A stretch of DNA of 64,000 nucleotides from VRUE01 sp963728045 (GCA_963728045.1 CAVSIE010000003.1:12055-76054), one strand, 5' to 3'. Shown: positions 27,472 to 34,962, counted from the first letter of the stretch. Translations and numbers: made by a program. The notes: generated by a model not told the origin, from the letters alone.

Positions 27472-28569
27472 ATGGCCGAGAGTGGAGCACCCCCGCAGGT
27501 CCCGCCGATGCGCCGCCGGGCGCTGCACGTCGTCCGCTCCCTCTTCACCCCGCTGCTCCCGGACGACTACCTCGAACTGATCAACCCGCTCTGGTCGACG
27601 CGCGAGCTGCGCGGGAGGATCGAGCGGATCGACCGGGAGACGCCCGACGCGGTCACGGTGCTGATCCGCCCCGGCTTCGAGTGGCCCGGGCACCGGCCGG
27701 GGCAGTACCTGCGGATAGGAGTCGTCGTCGACGGGGTGCACCACTGGCGCGCCTACTCGCTCACCTCGGAGCCCGGGCGCCCGGACGGGTGCATCAGCAT
27801 CACCCCGAAGCTGGTCGAGGCCGGCAAGGTCTCGCCCTTCCTGGTCGCCGCAGCCAGGCCAGGGGACGTCGTCCGCCTCGGCGGGGTCGAAGGGACCTTC
27901 GTCCTGCCGGAGCCGCTGCCCGACAAGCTGCTCTTCATCAGCGCCGGCAGCGGGATAACGCCGATCATGAGCATGCTGCGCAGCCTGCACCGCGACGATG
28001 CGCTCGGCGACGCGGTCCACCTCCACTCGGCGCGCAGCGCCGACGGGGTGATCTTCTCCGACCTCCTGGGCAAGATCGCCGCGGCCCAGCAGGGCTACGA
28101 GCTGCACCTGCGCCTCACCGGCGAGCAGGGCAGGCTCGCCCCCGAGGACCTCGACCGGCTCTGCCCCGACTGGCGCGACCGCCACACCTTCCTCTCGGGC
28201 CCGGCGGAGATGCTCGACGCGATGAGCGAGCGCTGGGAGCGCGACGGCGATCGGGACCTGCTCCACATGGAGCGCTTCCAGCCGGTGATCGGCGGCGAGC
28301 CGGGCGAAGGGGAGGGCGGCCGCGTTCGGTTCACGAAAAGCGGCGTCGAGGCCACCTGCGACAGCGGCACGCCGATCCTCGTCGGCGGCGAGGAGGCCGG
28401 CGCGACGCTTCCCTTCGGCTGCCGCATGGGGATCTGCCACACCTGCGTCGGCCGGCTCTGCAAGGGCGAGGTGCGCGACCTGCGCACCGGTGAGGTCCAC
28501 GGCAGCGAGGGGGAGATGGTCCGCACCTGTGTCAACTCCCCCGAGGGCCCGATCGAGATTGCGCTTTGA
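27472..28569 (+). CDS. Ferredoxin reductase with C-terminal 2Fe-2S domain
   Basis: 365 aa. FAD region HRPGQYLRIGVVVDG and RAYSLTSEPG; NAD(P) region LLFISAGSGITPIMSMLRSL; C-terminal plant-type ferredoxin with PFGCRMGICHTCVGRLCKG and a last Cys in RTCVNS. It passes electrons from NAD(P)H to the desaturase encoded 19 bp downstream, as for the mycobacterial Rv3230c/DesA3 pair. Divergent from bioA over 131 bp. Confidence 0.92.
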   Translation: MAESGAPPQVPPMRRRALHVVRSLFTPLLPDDYLELINPLWSTRELRGRIERIDRETPDAVTVLIRPGFEWPGHRPGQYLRIGVVVDGVHHWRAYSLTSEPGRPDGCISITPKLVEAGKVSPFLVAAARPGDVVRLGGVEGTFVLPEPLPDKLLFISAGSGITPIMSMLRSLHRDDALGDAVHLHSARSADGVIFSDLLGKIAAAQQGYELHLRLTGEQGRLAPEDLDRLCPDWRDRHTFLSGPAEMLDAMSERWERDGDRDLLHMERFQPVIGGEPGEGEGGRVRFTKSGVEATCDSGTPILVGGEEAGATLPFGCRMGICHTCVGRLCKGEVRDLRTGEVHGSEGEMVRTCVNSPEGPIEIAL

Positions 28570-28588
28570 AAGCTAAGAAAGGGAAACG

Positions 28589-29827
28589 ATGAACGCAACG
28601 AGTGCCGAGGTCGCGAGCCCGCTCGCGCACCTCTCGGCGGAGCAGCTCGACGAGCTTGCCCGCGAGCTCGACGAGATCCGCGACCGGACGTTCGCCGACC
28701 TCGGCGAACGCGACCGCCGCTACATCGAGAGCATGATCGCGATGCAGCGCCGCCTGGCGGTGATGGGGCGCGTGCTGCTGCTCGGCGCGCGCTACCGCCC
28801 CGCCAAGGTCGCCGGCGCCGCCGCGCTCTCGATGGCGAAGATCCTCGAGAACATGGAGATCGGGCACAACGTCCTGCACGGGCAGTGGGACTGGATGAAC
28901 GACCCCCAGATCAACTCCTCCACCTGGGACTGGGACACCGCCTCGACCGCGGAGGCGTGGAAGCACTCGCACAACTACGTGCACCACACCTTCACCAACA
29001 TCCTCGGCAAGGACAAGGACCTCGGCTACGAGATCATGCGGATCGACCCGCAGCAGAAGTGGCGCCCCGTCTACCTCCTGCAGCCGCTCTACAACCTCCT
29101 GCTGGCGGCGTTCTTCGAGTGGGGCGTGGCGGTCCACGACCTCGACTTCGAGGCGATCCGGACGGGCCGCAAGTCCAAGGCGCAGATCAAGCGCGAGCTC
29201 GCCGGCATCCGCGAGAAGGCGAAGAACCAGGTAGTCAAGGACTACATCGCCTGGCCGCTGCTGAGCGGCTTGGCGATGGCGGCCCTGGACGCCGGTCTCG
29301 AGGTTCGTAGTGGCGGCGGGCGGCGACGGGGCGGCCTGGCAGGGGTCCTAAAGCGGGCTCTTCGTGGCGGGGGGCGCTCCTACCGCGCGGCGGCGTCGGC
29401 AAACGCGACCGCGAACATCGCCCGCAACGTTTGGGCCTACGCGATCATCTTCTGCGGCCACTTCCCAGACCAGACCCACACCTTCAGGCCCGAGGAGGTC
29501 GAGGACGAGAGTCGTGGCGGCTGGTACGTGCGCCAGCTGACCGGGGCGGCGAACATCGAGGGCAGCCCGCTCTTCCACGTCGCCAGCGGCAACCTCGGCT
29601 ACCAGGTCGAGCACCATCTCTTCCCGGACCTGCCGAGCACCCGCTATGCGGAGATCGCGCCCCAGGTCAAGCAAGTCTGCGAGCGCTACGGGCTTCCGTA
29701 CAACAGCGGCCCCTTCGGCCAACAGCTGGGGATGGTGCAGCGGACGATCCTGCGACTCGCCTTCCCGGGAGGCGCGCCGCGGCCGAAGCCCGGCCCCTAC
29801 CGTGGGGAGGACCACCCGGCTCTGTGA
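28589..29827 (+). CDS. Fatty acid (acyl-CoA) desaturase, DesA3-like
   Basis: 412-aa membrane di-iron desaturase. His boxes: GHNVLHGQWDWMN, KHSHNYVHHTFTN, and GYQVEHHLFPDLPSTRYAE. Introduces a double bond in stearoyl-type chains in mycobacterial homologues. Its stop TGA lies inside the TGTGATATCGCTCACA direct repeat that bounds the 5-kb inserted unit, so the present stop was part of the target site. Confidence 0.92.
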   Translation: MNATSAEVASPLAHLSAEQLDELARELDEIRDRTFADLGERDRRYIESMIAMQRRLAVMGRVLLLGARYRPAKVAGAAALSMAKILENMEIGHNVLHGQWDWMNDPQINSSTWDWDTASTAEAWKHSHNYVHHTFTNILGKDKDLGYEIMRIDPQQKWRPVYLLQPLYNLLLAAFFEWGVAVHDLDFEAIRTGRKSKAQIKRELAGIREKAKNQVVKDYIAWPLLSGLAMAALDAGLEVRSGGGRRRGGLAGVLKRALRGGGRSYRAAASANATANIARNVWAYAIIFCGHFPDQTHTFRPEEVEDESRGGWYVRQLTGAANIEGSPLFHVASGNLGYQVEHHLFPDLPSTRYAEIAPQVKQVCERYGLPYNSGPFGQQLGMVQRTILRLAFPGGAPRPKPGPYRGEDHPAL

Positions 29828-29860
29828 TATCGCTCACATATATCCCTTCTCTGTAGAAGC
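29823..29860 (+). repeat. Left end of 5.06-kb unit: direct repeat plus terminal inverted repeat
   Basis: TGTGATATCGCTCACA (29823-29838) recurs as a direct repeat at 34896-34911. The adjoining 22 bp (29839-29860, beginning TATATCCCTTCTC) is perfectly inverted at 34874-34895. Because the direct repeat has TGTGA/TCACA arms, the inverted arms extend to 27 bp around a 6-bp directly repeated centre, TATCGC. Confidence 0.85.
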
Positions 29861-29966
29861 GGAATCCATCCCTGATCGGCCCTAGCTTCCTGCCTCGTCC
29901 AGATCAAAACGGCCGGGGCGCCGCGCTAACGGCCCCCGGCCTGGCACCGAAAGGCGGAACCTTCCG

Positions 29967-30212
29967 ATGCAGGCCAACCTTAGTCCGCGCTGCGAGCGCG
30001 AGGATGAAGCGGTTCAGCGCGCCGTTCTCAGTCTCGTCCTCGCTGCGCATCCAGAGTCCCTGACGATCCCCGAACTTGCCGCCGAGATAGATGAAGGGGA
30101 CACCGCAGAGCGCGCCGTGGTCGCTCTCGTCGGCGTCGGCTTGCTCGACTGCGGTGGCATCTCTGTCCAGCCCAGCGCCGCTGCTATCCGCTTCGACCAG
30201 CTCGGCGTATGA
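29967..30212 (+). CDS. Small winged-helix protein of XRE control module
   Basis: 81 aa. AVQRAVLSLVLAAHPESLTIPELAAEI and AERAVVALVGVGLLDCGGISVQPS read as a short winged-helix domain. Preceded by a GC-rich hairpin (GGCCGGGG ... CCCCGGCC, about 29911-29941). Its TGA overlaps the ATG of the XRE gene (ATGA). First gene of the five-gene operon; probably regulatory. Confidence 0.75.
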   Translation: MQANLSPRCEREDEAVQRAVLSLVLAAHPESLTIPELAAEIDEGDTAERAVVALVGVGLLDCGGISVQPSAAAIRFDQLGV

Positions 30213-30469
30213 CTGTCGCGGAGCGGTTCGGCGCGAACCTTCGCGACTGCCGGAAGCGAGTCGGCCTATCTCAGGAAGAGACCGCCGTGCGCGCCTCGCT
30301 GCATCGCACCGCCGTCGGGCAAATCGAGCGGGCCGAACGGGTCTGCCGCATAGACACCCTTGTGAAGCTCGCCGGGGCGCTGGAGGTTGAACCCGGCGAG
30401 CTGCTCACCCGCCTCGAATGGGAGCCGGGCGAGATGCGGGCGGGCTCCTTCAAGGAGGCACCAGCGTGA
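30209..30469 (+). CDS. XRE-family HTH regulator
   Basis: 86 aa. FGANLRDCRKRVGLSQEETA, then SLHRTAVGQIERAERVCRID: classic XRE helix-turn-helix. Very similar to the protein at 60268 on the other mobile element (shared FGANL, SQEE, ASLHRTAVGQIER, ERVCRIDTL, WEPG). Stop overlaps the GTG of the RelA/SpoT-like gene (GTGA), so the two are translationally coupled. Confidence 0.88.
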   Translation: MTVAERFGANLRDCRKRVGLSQEETAVRASLHRTAVGQIERAERVCRIDTLVKLAGALEVEPGELLTRLEWEPGEMRAGSFKEAPA

Positions 30470-31233
30470 CCCGACGACTGCTCGCGTACCCTGCTCCCAG
30501 AATGGCGTCGAGCGTTCTTCCCTCCAAGGAACGAGTCAATAAGGCGGGGCGAATGCTCGCCAGATGGCTAGACGGCGAGGTTGTGCTGTCCGACAACGAA
30601 TTGCAGGAGTTAATCGTCCCGGTTCTTCAATGGCGGGCGCAGCACACCTATCCGATGTCGCTCGCGATGCCGAGCCTTCGAAAATGGGCGGAGCGATACT
30701 CGACCACCGACGTTCAGCCTTCTCAGCGCTTGAAGCGGCTGCCGCAGATCATCAACAAGCTTCAGCGCCATCCCGACATGAAGCTTGCTCGCATGCAGGA
30801 CATTGGAGGCGCTCGGGTCGTGCTTTCAAGCCGGGATGAGGTCGAAAAGATGCATCAACGCATTCGGCTGTATTGGGAGATCGAGCGCGTTAAGGACTGG
30901 CGAGAGGAGGGCCGGCCAGACACCGGCTACCGAGCGCTGCACCTCATGGTGCCGAAGCGGGACGATCTCAGCGGCGAGGAGCGGATCATCGAGCTTCAGC
31001 TTCGAACAAAAACTGAGCACCGCTGGTCGCAGGTCATCATGGCCACCGGGGAGCGCCTCGGCTACTCTCTGAGAGATGGATATGGACCGCCTGACTTGTT
31101 GCTCTACTTCAAGCTGGCGGCAGAGATCCTTGCCATCCGGGATACAGGGGCCGAGCCGGAGAGGGATCTCCGGAAACGCTTCATCGCCGCTCGTCGGGAG
31201 GCGAGTCCCTACTTCGTGTCGAAAGAAGGCTAG
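30466..31233 (+). CDS. RelA/SpoT-domain synthetase (candidate ToxSAS-type effector)
   Basis: About 255 aa from GTG 30466, or 243 from ATG 30502. Synthetase motifs: LARMQDIGGARVVL (D-x-G-G-x-R), GRPDTGYRALHLMV (the Y stacking region and ALH), and IIELQLRTKTEHRWSQVI (E-x-Q-x-R-T). No HD hydrolase, TGS or ACT domain: a single-domain small alarmone synthetase. In mobile elements such proteins are often toxins that pyrophosphorylate nucleotides or tRNA, controlled by an antitoxin. The immediate small neighbours are candidate antitoxins. Toxicity is inferred. Confidence 0.8.
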   Translation: MTRRLLAYPAPRMASSVLPSKERVNKAGRMLARWLDGEVVLSDNELQELIVPVLQWRAQHTYPMSLAMPSLRKWAERYSTTDVQPSQRLKRLPQIINKLQRHPDMKLARMQDIGGARVVLSSRDEVEKMHQRIRLYWEIERVKDWREEGRPDTGYRALHLMVPKRDDLSGEERIIELQLRTKTEHRWSQVIMATGERLGYSLRDGYGPPDLLLYFKLAAEILAIRDTGAEPERDLRKRFIAARREASPYFVSKEG

Positions 31234-31235
31234 CG

Positions 31236-31484
31236 ATGCCAGACCACCAATTTCTGCTGATTTACAACGCAAAGACCCAGCGTCTGATCGACGCAAAGGA
31301 TCTCGGTAGCGATACGCCGTTGGCTGTTGAGGCCTACGCAGAATGCGAGCGGCGCTACAGCGGCAATCAGGACATCGAGGTTCTTCTGATCGGCTCGGAC
31401 TCACTCGACACGATCAAGAAGACCCATGGCCACTATTTCGGGAATGTCGATCCAGTTGAGTTCTTCCGGTCAGTCACGGTCTAA
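31236..31484 (+). CDS. Small protein after RelA/SpoT gene (candidate antitoxin)
   Basis: 82 aa, starting 2 bp after the synthetase stop. HQFLLIYNAKTQRLIDAKDL, then IEVLLIGSDSLDTIKKTHGHYF: alternating strands and helix, acidic. I recognise the SDSLDTIKKTHxHYF ending from uncharacterised actinobacterial proteins but know no function. Position makes it the first antitoxin candidate. Confidence 0.75.
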   Translation: MPDHQFLLIYNAKTQRLIDAKDLGSDTPLAVEAYAECERRYSGNQDIEVLLIGSDSLDTIKKTHGHYFGNVDPVEFFRSVTV

Positions 31485-31620
31485 GCAGAAGACGGCCAAA
31501 GGGCTTGAGATTCCGGTCCCGACCAAAGGCGACTTCGATGACGCCCTGTCTAAGGTCGCTCCGCCAGCAAGTCGTAAACGCCCTGGCGAGAAAGATCGGC
31601 CTCAGAAGCGATCTGGGTGA
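31426..31620 (+). CDS. Small basic protein, last gene of the RelA/SpoT operon
   Basis: 64 aa from ATG 31426 (or 54 aa from an inner ATG). Overlaps the previous gene by 59 bp in another frame. KGLEIPVPTKGDFDDALSKVA and a basic tail PASRKRPGEKDRPQKRSG resemble small proteins that accompany phage- or island-borne genes. Its end is antisense to the coupled HTH gene of the transposase (31550-31756). Confidence 0.55.
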   Translation: MATISGMSIQLSSSGQSRSKQKTAKGLEIPVPTKGDFDDALSKVAPPASRKRPGEKDRPQKRSG

Positions 31621-31756
31621 TCGAGACTCCCGCCTTCTGCGCTTGCTGACAGAAGCCCCGTAGGTCTTCGGTCGCCTGTCGCTTGGCGGCATCGGCCCTC
31701 TCGCGCCGCTTGGCAGCGCCGCGGATGCTTCGCAGGATGCTGGCCTGCTCGCTCAT
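31550..31756 (-). CDS. Small HTH protein coupled to transposase
   Basis: 68 aa. Basic helix AKRRERADAAKRQATEDLRG, then AGVSITQIASEADLSRQGVYDLLAE, a helix-turn-helix. Its ATG overlaps the transposase stop (ATGA), so translation is coupled. Good candidate for a repressor acting on the two GTCAAGNNNCTTGAC palindromes at the transposase promoter. Confidence 0.7.
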   Translation of the reverse strand: MSEQASILRSIRGAAKRRERADAAKRQATEDLRGFCQQAQKAGVSITQIASEADLSRQGVYDLLAERP

Positions 31757-32697
31757 CGGCCAGCCGCCGTATCGAGCAACGAGTGGAACATCGACCGCTC
31801 GCCCCGGAATCGTTCGTTGTAGCGCCAGGCGTACTCGTCTAGATAGGACTGAAGCCACTTCTGGGAGACCTTCTTGTAGGTGCCTCGCATCCCGGTCTTG
31901 AGGTTGCCGAAGAAGCCCTCGATCGTGTTCGTATGAACGTCTCCGCGCACGTAGAGGCCAGCGGAGTGATTGATGACGCTATGGCCCGCGTATTCGCGCC
32001 CGACCGGCCTGTAGGGCCGCCAGTCGTCCGTGAAGAGGATCGAGTCCGGGTTGACGTTGGCCCGCACGGCTCCACTTAGCGGCTCACCTCGGCGCGATTT
32101 GATGATTCGCAGCTTGACCCGCCCGCCTCGCTCGACCATGCCGAGAACCGAGACCTGACGCTCGCGCCACTGAGCGGCTTCGGTCTGAGTCATCTTCGGC
32201 CCACGGGGGCGGCCATGCACACCGGTCTCGTCTACCTCGACCTTGCCCCTCAGCGGTCGGGCATCGTCTTTCATCAGCTCGTTGCGAATCTTGTTGAACA
32301 TGCGCCAGGCGGTCTTGTAATGGACTCCAAGCTCCCGCTCTAGCTGCTTGGCAGATATGCCGCAGCGAGTGCTTGTCATCAAGTACATCGCGTGAAACCA
32401 GAGCCGCAGCGAAGTCGATGACTTGGCGAAGATCGTCCCCGCCGTGGGATGAACGTGGTGTCCGCAGCCGGTGCAAGTCCAAGACTGGCGGCCCTGCTTG
32501 GTCGCGTAGCGCTTGAAGACGCGCTCTGAGCCGCACTTGGGGCAATGGGCGTGTTCCCCGTCGCGGGAGTAGCGGGTGCGCCACAGATGCTCCAGGCAGG
32601 CGGCATCATCGGGGAACTCAGCCAGAAACTCGGTGACCGAGTAGTCCGAGGTCGAAGACTTGGCTCGACGCGGTTGGTGGCGATTGGCGGGCGGCAC
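31753..32697 (-). CDS. IS1595-family (ISXO2-like) transposase
   Basis: 314 aa from GTG 32697. N-terminal zinc ribbon CPKCGSERVFKRYATKQGRQ with CTGCGHHVHPTAGTIF; then DDE-type domain: KVEVDETGVHGRPRG (first D/E), ILFTDDWRPYRPV (second D), NTIEGFFGNLKTGMRGTYKKV (H-N-x-x-E-G). Complete, so the unit may still be mobile. IS1595 members are known for carrying passenger genes. Confidence 0.9.
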   Translation of the reverse strand: MPPANRHQPRRAKSSTSDYSVTEFLAEFPDDAACLEHLWRTRYSRDGEHAHCPKCGSERVFKRYATKQGRQSWTCTGCGHHVHPTAGTIFAKSSTSLRLWFHAMYLMTSTRCGISAKQLERELGVHYKTAWRMFNKIRNELMKDDARPLRGKVEVDETGVHGRPRGPKMTQTEAAQWRERQVSVLGMVERGGRVKLRIIKSRRGEPLSGAVRANVNPDSILFTDDWRPYRPVGREYAGHSVINHSAGLYVRGDVHTNTIEGFFGNLKTGMRGTYKKVSQKWLQSYLDEYAWRYNERFRGERSMFHSLLDTAAGR

Positions 32698-32700
32698 GGT

Positions 32701-32742
32701 GTCAAGCTACTTGACATCAAGACGTTTGTCAAGCCGCTTGAC
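32701..32742 (-). promoter_or_regulatory. Transposase promoter with two palindromic operators
   Basis: Two copies of GTCAAGNNNCTTGAC (32701-32715 and 32728-32742), 27 bp apart. On the minus strand TTGACA and TAGCTT lie 17 bp apart across them, a good -35/-10 pair. The predicted start falls at about 32697, the GTG codon, suggesting a leaderless mRNA. A repressor binding both palindromes would block the promoter. Confidence 0.6.
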
Positions 32743-32874
32743 AGTCCAAGCGCTCGAACTCCATTCGAGACGCTTCCGAACGCGTGTTTGCAGCGCAAAC
32801 GCTTCAGGCCCATAGCCGCCCCTGGATTGGCTATGCTCTTGAAAGCTCATCCGCCTTAGGCGGAAGGAGTTCTA

Positions 32875-32900
32875 GGAGCCGTCTCGAAAGGGGCGGCTCC
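32875..32900 (-). terminator. Possible terminator hairpin
   Basis: GGAGCCG pairs with CGGCTCC across 12 nt, just past the stop of the minus-strand gene at 32906, followed on the plus strand by GGTCTTT. Weak. The 208-bp gap 32698-32905 otherwise holds only the transposase promoter. Confidence 0.35.
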
Positions 32901-32905
32901 GGTCT

Positions 32906-33397
32906 TTAGAGAGAGAACGGACCTGCGGCGACGTAATCGCGCTGAAGCTTTTCCCGCTGCCTGCTGCTTGGGCAGAATGCCGTAACGAGCATGGCGTAAG
33001 GGTCCTCCCGCTTCCTGCGAATCCTCAAGATCACGAGGAACTCAAAGGTGGGCAAAGCCACGGCAATGCTGTTACCCCCCTTGCTGGCAGGCCGCTCTTG
33101 CTCCCAGCACAGGACACGCTCGCTGCCGCAGGCAGAAATCATGGGTCCGATCCAAGGAACTCGCTCGCACCTTCTTAGATCTGGATTGCGGTCCTCGCTC
33201 GAACGGTCTACCTGCTCTGAGATCACATGCCAGAAGCCGTCTGGCTTGCCCTTGACTACAGGCATTTTGCGGCGCCCAACATTCAGGCCAAAGAAGGACG
33301 CCTGGCGAAGGTCGCTCTCAAAGCATCGGTAGAGAGCATCGCAATAGTCATCCCAGTCGCCGTCCAGCGACACCACCTCGGGAAGCCAATCGGTCAA
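32906..33397 (-). CDS. Small protein coupled to DUF3800 (possible RNase-fold toxin)
   Basis: 163 aa. LYRCFESDLRQASFFGLNVGRRKMP, GFWHVISEQ, NPDLRRCERVPWIGPMI, LCWEQER and YAMLVTAFCPS are the conserved stretches of a widespread uncharacterised small-protein family (R-R-x-P, GFWH-x-x-SE, PDLRRCERIxWIxP). A BECR/RelE-like RNase fold is possible but only a guess. Starts in a 4-bp overlap with the DUF3800 gene. Confidence 0.6.
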   Translation of the reverse strand: MTDWLPEVVSLDGDWDDYCDALYRCFESDLRQASFFGLNVGRRKMPVVKGKPDGFWHVISEQVDRSSEDRNPDLRRCERVPWIGPMISACGSERVLCWEQERPASKGGNSIAVALPTFEFLVILRIRRKREDPYAMLVTAFCPSSRQREKLQRDYVAAGPFSL

Positions 33398-34128
33398 GCA
33401 TCCACTCCTGGCCGGCCATGCCAGTGGAACAGGTTGAACTTTGCCTCCGTTTTGGCGGTGTTGAACTTGAAGCGCGCGCCGGAGCGAGCTTCGATCCGCC
33501 GAGCGATGGCCCGCTTGGCTTGGCTGCTTCCTCCGTCGCGGTTGCCGTGGGAAACGGCTCCGAGAAGAATGTCGGCAAGCTGGATGGCTTGGACTTCATG
33601 CGAGCGAACGGTTTGGACCCGCTTCACCGTCTCGCCGCTGAAGTCATGCAGGCCCGAACGAAGGATCTCCTCAAGCTTGCGGACCTTCGGGCCGCCTTGG
33701 GTGTCCTTGATATCGAGGTAGATACGGAACTCCTCATCTCGGCTTAGGAGCTGGGAGAGGAGCAGGTAATACATCTTGTAATACCACTCGTCGTGAGTCT
33801 GGGAAAAAGCGCTGTGGTCGAGTGACGTCTTGTCTGCAATAACCGCTCGAAAGCGAAGATCCGTCGTGTCGAAGAAGAAGTCGACCAGAGCCTCGTAGAG
33901 CGGCAGCCACTTCGGGGAAGCCTTGCCCCACTTGACCTCCGCCTGGGCCGGGATGCCGGCGGCCTGCTTGATTTCGCCGATTCGAGCAGCGATCTCGCGC
34001 GCTTGACCTGCGGGGACCACAAGAGCACCGAGAACCATGATCGGCTGCCCGTCCGTGGGAAGGTGGCAACTCTCGTCGCAAAAAATGCTGAATGCAGGCG
34101 TCAATGTGCGAGCAACTGTATCCAGCAC
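33394..34128 (-). CDS. DUF3800 domain protein
   Basis: 244 aa. FSIFCDESCHL (first acidic residues), IMVLGALVVP, EVKWGKASPKWLPLYEALVDFFF, FRIYLDIKDTQGG, and VRSHEVQAIQLADILLGAV (Q-x-x-D at the end) define DUF3800, an RNase H-like family with acidic active-site residues found often in mobile elements and near defence genes. Upstream partner of the 163-aa protein. Confidence 0.85.
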   Translation of the reverse strand: MLDTVARTLTPAFSIFCDESCHLPTDGQPIMVLGALVVPAGQAREIAARIGEIKQAAGIPAQAEVKWGKASPKWLPLYEALVDFFFDTTDLRFRAVIADKTSLDHSAFSQTHDEWYYKMYYLLLSQLLSRDEEFRIYLDIKDTQGGPKVRKLEEILRSGLHDFSGETVKRVQTVRSHEVQAIQLADILLGAVSHGNRDGGSSQAKRAIARRIEARSGARFKFNTAKTEAKFNLFHWHGRPGVDA

Positions 34129-34155
34129 TGCGCTTTGAATATCCGGAAGTACCCT

Positions 34156-34770
34156 ATGTGCGCTTTGAGCAGAGCAGGGCCAGCTAAGCAGTCGGCAGAA
34201 GCGACGGCGGTCTATCGGGCCATTGGCCGCTACACGGTCGCGTTCTCCTACCTCGTCTCTGAAATGCGCGCCGGAATCGAAACCCGCTTCGATTCTGACT
34301 CAGAGATCGCGCAACTTGCCCTAGGCGAGGCTTTCGCGTCGCAGATCACCAACGCATTCTTCGCGATCTGCGAATACTCGGTGGAACTGGATGACGAAGA
34401 GCGGCAGGTAGCTATTCGCCTCAAGAAAGAAGTCAATGACGCCATCAAGGAGCGCAACGACATCGCCCATGGCGACTGGCACGTCCGTTCGTGGCGAAAG
34501 CCGGAGCCTCACATGGTCCGGACTAAGCCCGGCCGAAGAGCTGGGGCAGTCGTAGAAAAGGCGCTGCCGGTTGACGAACTTGAAGAGCTTTCGGACGCGC
34601 TCGAAGACCTGGCTGAGACTGTCATCGAGTTTGCCCTTCTCTGCTTTGCCATTCATCCCCACGCAGACAACATCGAGGGCGAGGTCCGGGTCAGGGACGT
34701 TTACCGCTTCCGGAATCACCGGGTTGTGAGAGAGGGACGCTACGCCGCTTCCCACCCCTGGGACGACTAG
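34156..34770 (+). CDS. Hypothetical protein, helical
   Basis: 204 aa from ATG 34156. Mostly helical: AIGRYTVAFSYLVSEMRAGIETRF, NDAIKERNDIAHGDWHV (R-N-x-x-x-H, HEPN-like Rx4-6H pattern), ELSDALEDLAETVIEFALLC. The RNDIAHG motif is reminiscent of HEPN or abortive-infection-type proteins; assignment is weak. Divergent from DUF3800 over only 27 bp, near the right end of the unit. Confidence 0.6.
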   Translation: MCALSRAGPAKQSAEATAVYRAIGRYTVAFSYLVSEMRAGIETRFDSDSEIAQLALGEAFASQITNAFFAICEYSVELDDEERQVAIRLKKEVNDAIKERNDIAHGDWHVRSWRKPEPHMVRTKPGRRAGAVVEKALPVDELEELSDALEDLAETVIEFALLCFAIHPHADNIEGEVRVRDVYRFRNHRVVREGRYAASHPWDD

Positions 34771-34873
34771 CCGGGGCTTTTCCTCCCGCTCCCAATCCGC
34801 CTCGATCTCAGCTTCTGCCTCGGCCTGTTCTAGCCAGGTTTCATCGTCTTCGGGCTCCAAAGCGCGGTCCTCA

Positions 34874-34911
34874 GCTTCTACAGAGAAGGGATATATGTGA
34901 TATCGCTCACA
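34874..34911 (+). repeat. Right end of 5.06-kb unit: inverted repeat plus direct repeat
   Basis: Perfect inverted copy (34874-34895) of the left terminal repeat, followed by TGTGATATCGCTCACA (34896-34911), identical to 29823-29838. The chromosomal sequence then continues into the MarR operator. Confidence 0.85.
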
Positions 34912-34912
34912 T

Positions 34913-34944
34913 GAGCAACTATTTCGTTTGAGAAATAGTTGCTC
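34913..34944 (+). promoter_or_regulatory. MarR operator (13-6-13 palindrome)
   Basis: GAGCAACTATTTC and GAAATAGTTGCTC are perfect 13-bp inverted arms around GTTTGA, 19 bp before the MarR start. Typical for autoregulation by the MarR protein encoded next. Confidence 0.75.
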
Positions 34945-34962
34945 TAGTGCAAATATATTCGC

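Larger units (their letters stand above)
29839..34895. mobile_element. 5.06-kb transposon-like unit with IS1595-type transposase and cargo
   Basis: Bounded by perfect inverted repeats and a 16-bp direct repeat. Holds an overlapping operon (wHTH, XRE, RelA/SpoT-like, two small proteins), an IS1595-family transposase with a coupled HTH gene, and a DUF3800 module with a partner. Codon use and AT content differ from the flanks. An 8-bp target duplication ATATCGCT, the usual size for IS1595, fits inside the direct repeat. Alternatively the ends are a tyrosine-recombinase-like site. Confidence 0.75.

Noticed and set aside
29823..29838. TGTGATATCGCTCACA as a CRP-binding site controlling the desaturase
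   Set aside because: It matches the CRP consensus but overlaps the desaturase stop and is better explained as part of the target or end of the inserted unit.
34896..34923. dif-like site for XerC/XerD
   Set aside because: The arms do not resemble the conserved XerD half of bacterial dif sites (TTATGTNAA).
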